NCBI GenBank assembly: GCA_003511465.1
Contig: DOID01000129.1
Location: 6,191-12,108, forward strand
From: Bacillota bacterium
GTDB taxonomy: Bacteria; Bacillota; UBA4882; UBA10575
DNA length: 5,918 bases
Direction: 5' to 3'
Under the pieces are notes generated by a model. That model had not been told where the DNA came from. It worked only from the letters and a program-made list of their open reading frames with translations, and did not search any database. The translations under genes were made by a program, and so were the position numbers. This document shows positions 4,865 through 5,918 of this stretch, piece by piece (position 1 is the first letter of the stretch; each line of letters opens with the position of its first letter).

Positions 4865-5918
4865 TGCGAAAAGAAGTGTTGCTTGGGTTCGGCGGTGGTG
4901 TACTGGTCTTTTTGTTTGCCCGCGGTTTTGATCCAATGCCTTTCCTGCTTTTAGGGGGATTCTTCCTTATTCTCCGCTTTTATCTTCAGGGCCGCGGTTT
5001 GGAGAAAAATTACGAAACCCTGGAGATGTCAGGGGAGAGGGGAACCATCAGCCAAGTAACCTTTGCCGATATCGGCGGTCAGGAGATGGCTAAACGGGAG
5101 TTGATGGAAGCCCTTAATTTCCTGAAAGATGAAGAAAAGGTCAAAGATTTAGGGATCAGACCGTTAAAAGGGATTCTCATGAGCGGACCGCCAGGTACCG
5201 GAAAAACTTTAATGGCCAAGGCGGCGGCTTCCTACACCGATTCGGTTTTTTTAGCGGCCTCCGGTTCAGAGTTTATTGAGATGTACGCCGGGGTGGGAGC
5301 CCAACGGGTGCGTCAGCTCTTTAGCCGAGCACGCAAACTGGCGAAAAAAACCGAAAAGAAAAAGGCCATTATCTTCCTGGATGAACTGGATGTCCTCGGT
5401 GGGAAAAGAGGGAAACACACTTCTCATCTGGAATATGACCAAACCTTAAACCAATTATTGGTTGAGATGGATGGGATCAAAACAGCCGATGAGACCAAAG
5501 TTTTGGTGATCGGGGCGACCAACCGAGTGGACTTGCTGGATGATGCGTTGCTCCGTCCCGGACGTTTTGACCGCCGGGTACAGGTGGATCTGCCGGAGAA
5601 AGAAGGACGGTTAAAAATCCTGGAGATTCATACGAAAAACAAGCCGTTAGCGGTTGAAGTCAACTTGGAAACCATTGCTGAAAATACTTTCGGCTTTTCC
5701 GGCGCCCATCTGGAATCCCTGGTGAATGAAGCGGCGATTCTCGCTTTCCGCCAGGGCAAGCAGGAGATCGGTAATGGAGAGTTAGAAGAGGCGATTGATA
5801 AGGTGATTCTCGGTGAGAAACTGGAACGTAAACCCTGCCGGGAGGAATTACGCCGGGTGGCGGTGCATGAGACCGGCCATGCCTTGATCAGTGAGACGGT
5901 CCGTCCCGACTCGGTCGG
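4864..5918 (+). CDS. FtsH-like membrane AAA+ zinc metalloprotease, 3' end beyond the window
   Basis: 351 complete codons are present. FtsH-family proteases are hexamers that unfold and degrade membrane and cytosolic proteins. Two hydrophobic helices (about 5-20 and 24-41) form a hairpin with only a few residues between them. Canonical FtsH carries an extracytoplasmic domain of about 70 residues there. The AAA+ module has Walker A GPPGTGKT (108-115), an aromatic pore loop M-Y141-A-G143-V-G, Walker B IIFLDELD (D173, E174), sensor 1 N220, and the second region of homology RPGRFDRR with presumed Arg fingers R234 and R237. The C-terminal lid includes GFSGAHLESLVNEAA. The protease domain starts with the zinc motif H335-E-T-G-H339 (usually HEAGH); the third zinc ligand lies past the window end. 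All visible catalytic residues are intact. The short membrane anchor suggests a paralogue rather than the housekeeping FtsH. It overlaps the upstream gene by one base and has its own Shine-Dalgarno at 4847-4855. Confidence 0.92.
   Translation, partial: MRKEVLLGFGGGVLVFLFARGFDPMPFLLLGGFFLILRFYLQGRGLEKNYETLEMSGERGTISQVTFADIGGQEMAKRELMEALNFLKDEEKVKDLGIRPLKGILMSGPPGTGKTLMAKAAASYTDSVFLAASGSEFIEMYAGVGAQRVRQLFSRARKLAKKTEKKKAIIFLDELDVLGGKRGKHTSHLEYDQTLNQLLVEMDGIKTADETKVLVIGATNRVDLLDDALLRPGRFDRRVQVDLPEKEGRLKILEIHTKNKPLAVEVNLETIAENTFGFSGAHLESLVNEAAILAFRQGKQEIGNGELEEAIDKVILGEKLERKPCREELRRVAVHETGHALISETVRPDSV

Overview
All six genes lie on the + strand. Nearly every one has a strong purine-rich Shine-Dalgarno sequence, and some use GTG or TTG starts. 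Intrinsic terminators are of the hairpin plus T-run type. Together with the protein families, this suggests a Bacillota (Firmicutes) chromosome, probably an anaerobic or clostridia-like lineage. The taxon cannot be named from sequence alone. There are no mobile elements, tRNA or rRNA genes, or CRISPR arrays. The content is cell-envelope and signalling functions.

Region 1 (1-1252): a secreted, bactofilin-like beta-helix protein fused to a multi-pass membrane domain. It is preceded by a short leader that recurs almost identically at 4248. Region 2 (1253-2206): an exported L,D-transpeptidase (YkuD catalytic domain between two peptidoglycan-binding modules), ending in a textbook terminator. Region 3 (2207-2416): an intergenic stretch unusually rich in inverted repeats. 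It holds a long-range 7-bp helix, a nested 7-bp helix, a second terminator-like hairpin, and a further hairpin just before the next ribosome binding site. It is a candidate small RNA or cis-regulatory leader. Region 4 (2417-4098): a tight two-gene operon of a CheX-type phosphatase and an HD-GYP c-di-GMP phosphodiesterase, closed by a terminator. Region 5 (4099-5918): an extended -10 promoter, a roughly 100-nt 5' UTR carrying the repeated leader, an unrecognised single-pass membrane protein, and overlapping it by one base an FtsH-like AAA+ zinc protease cut by the window end.

The likely themes are wall crosslinking (L,D-transpeptidase), envelope scaffolding (beta-helix protein), membrane protein quality control (FtsH-like pair) and c-di-GMP/CheY-type signalling (CheX/HD-GYP). 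The most interesting points are the repeated leader shared by two membrane-protein genes, the FtsH-like protease that lacks the usual extracytoplasmic domain but is translationally coupled to a small protein that could supply one, and the structured region before cheX. None of these is proven to be a new system.
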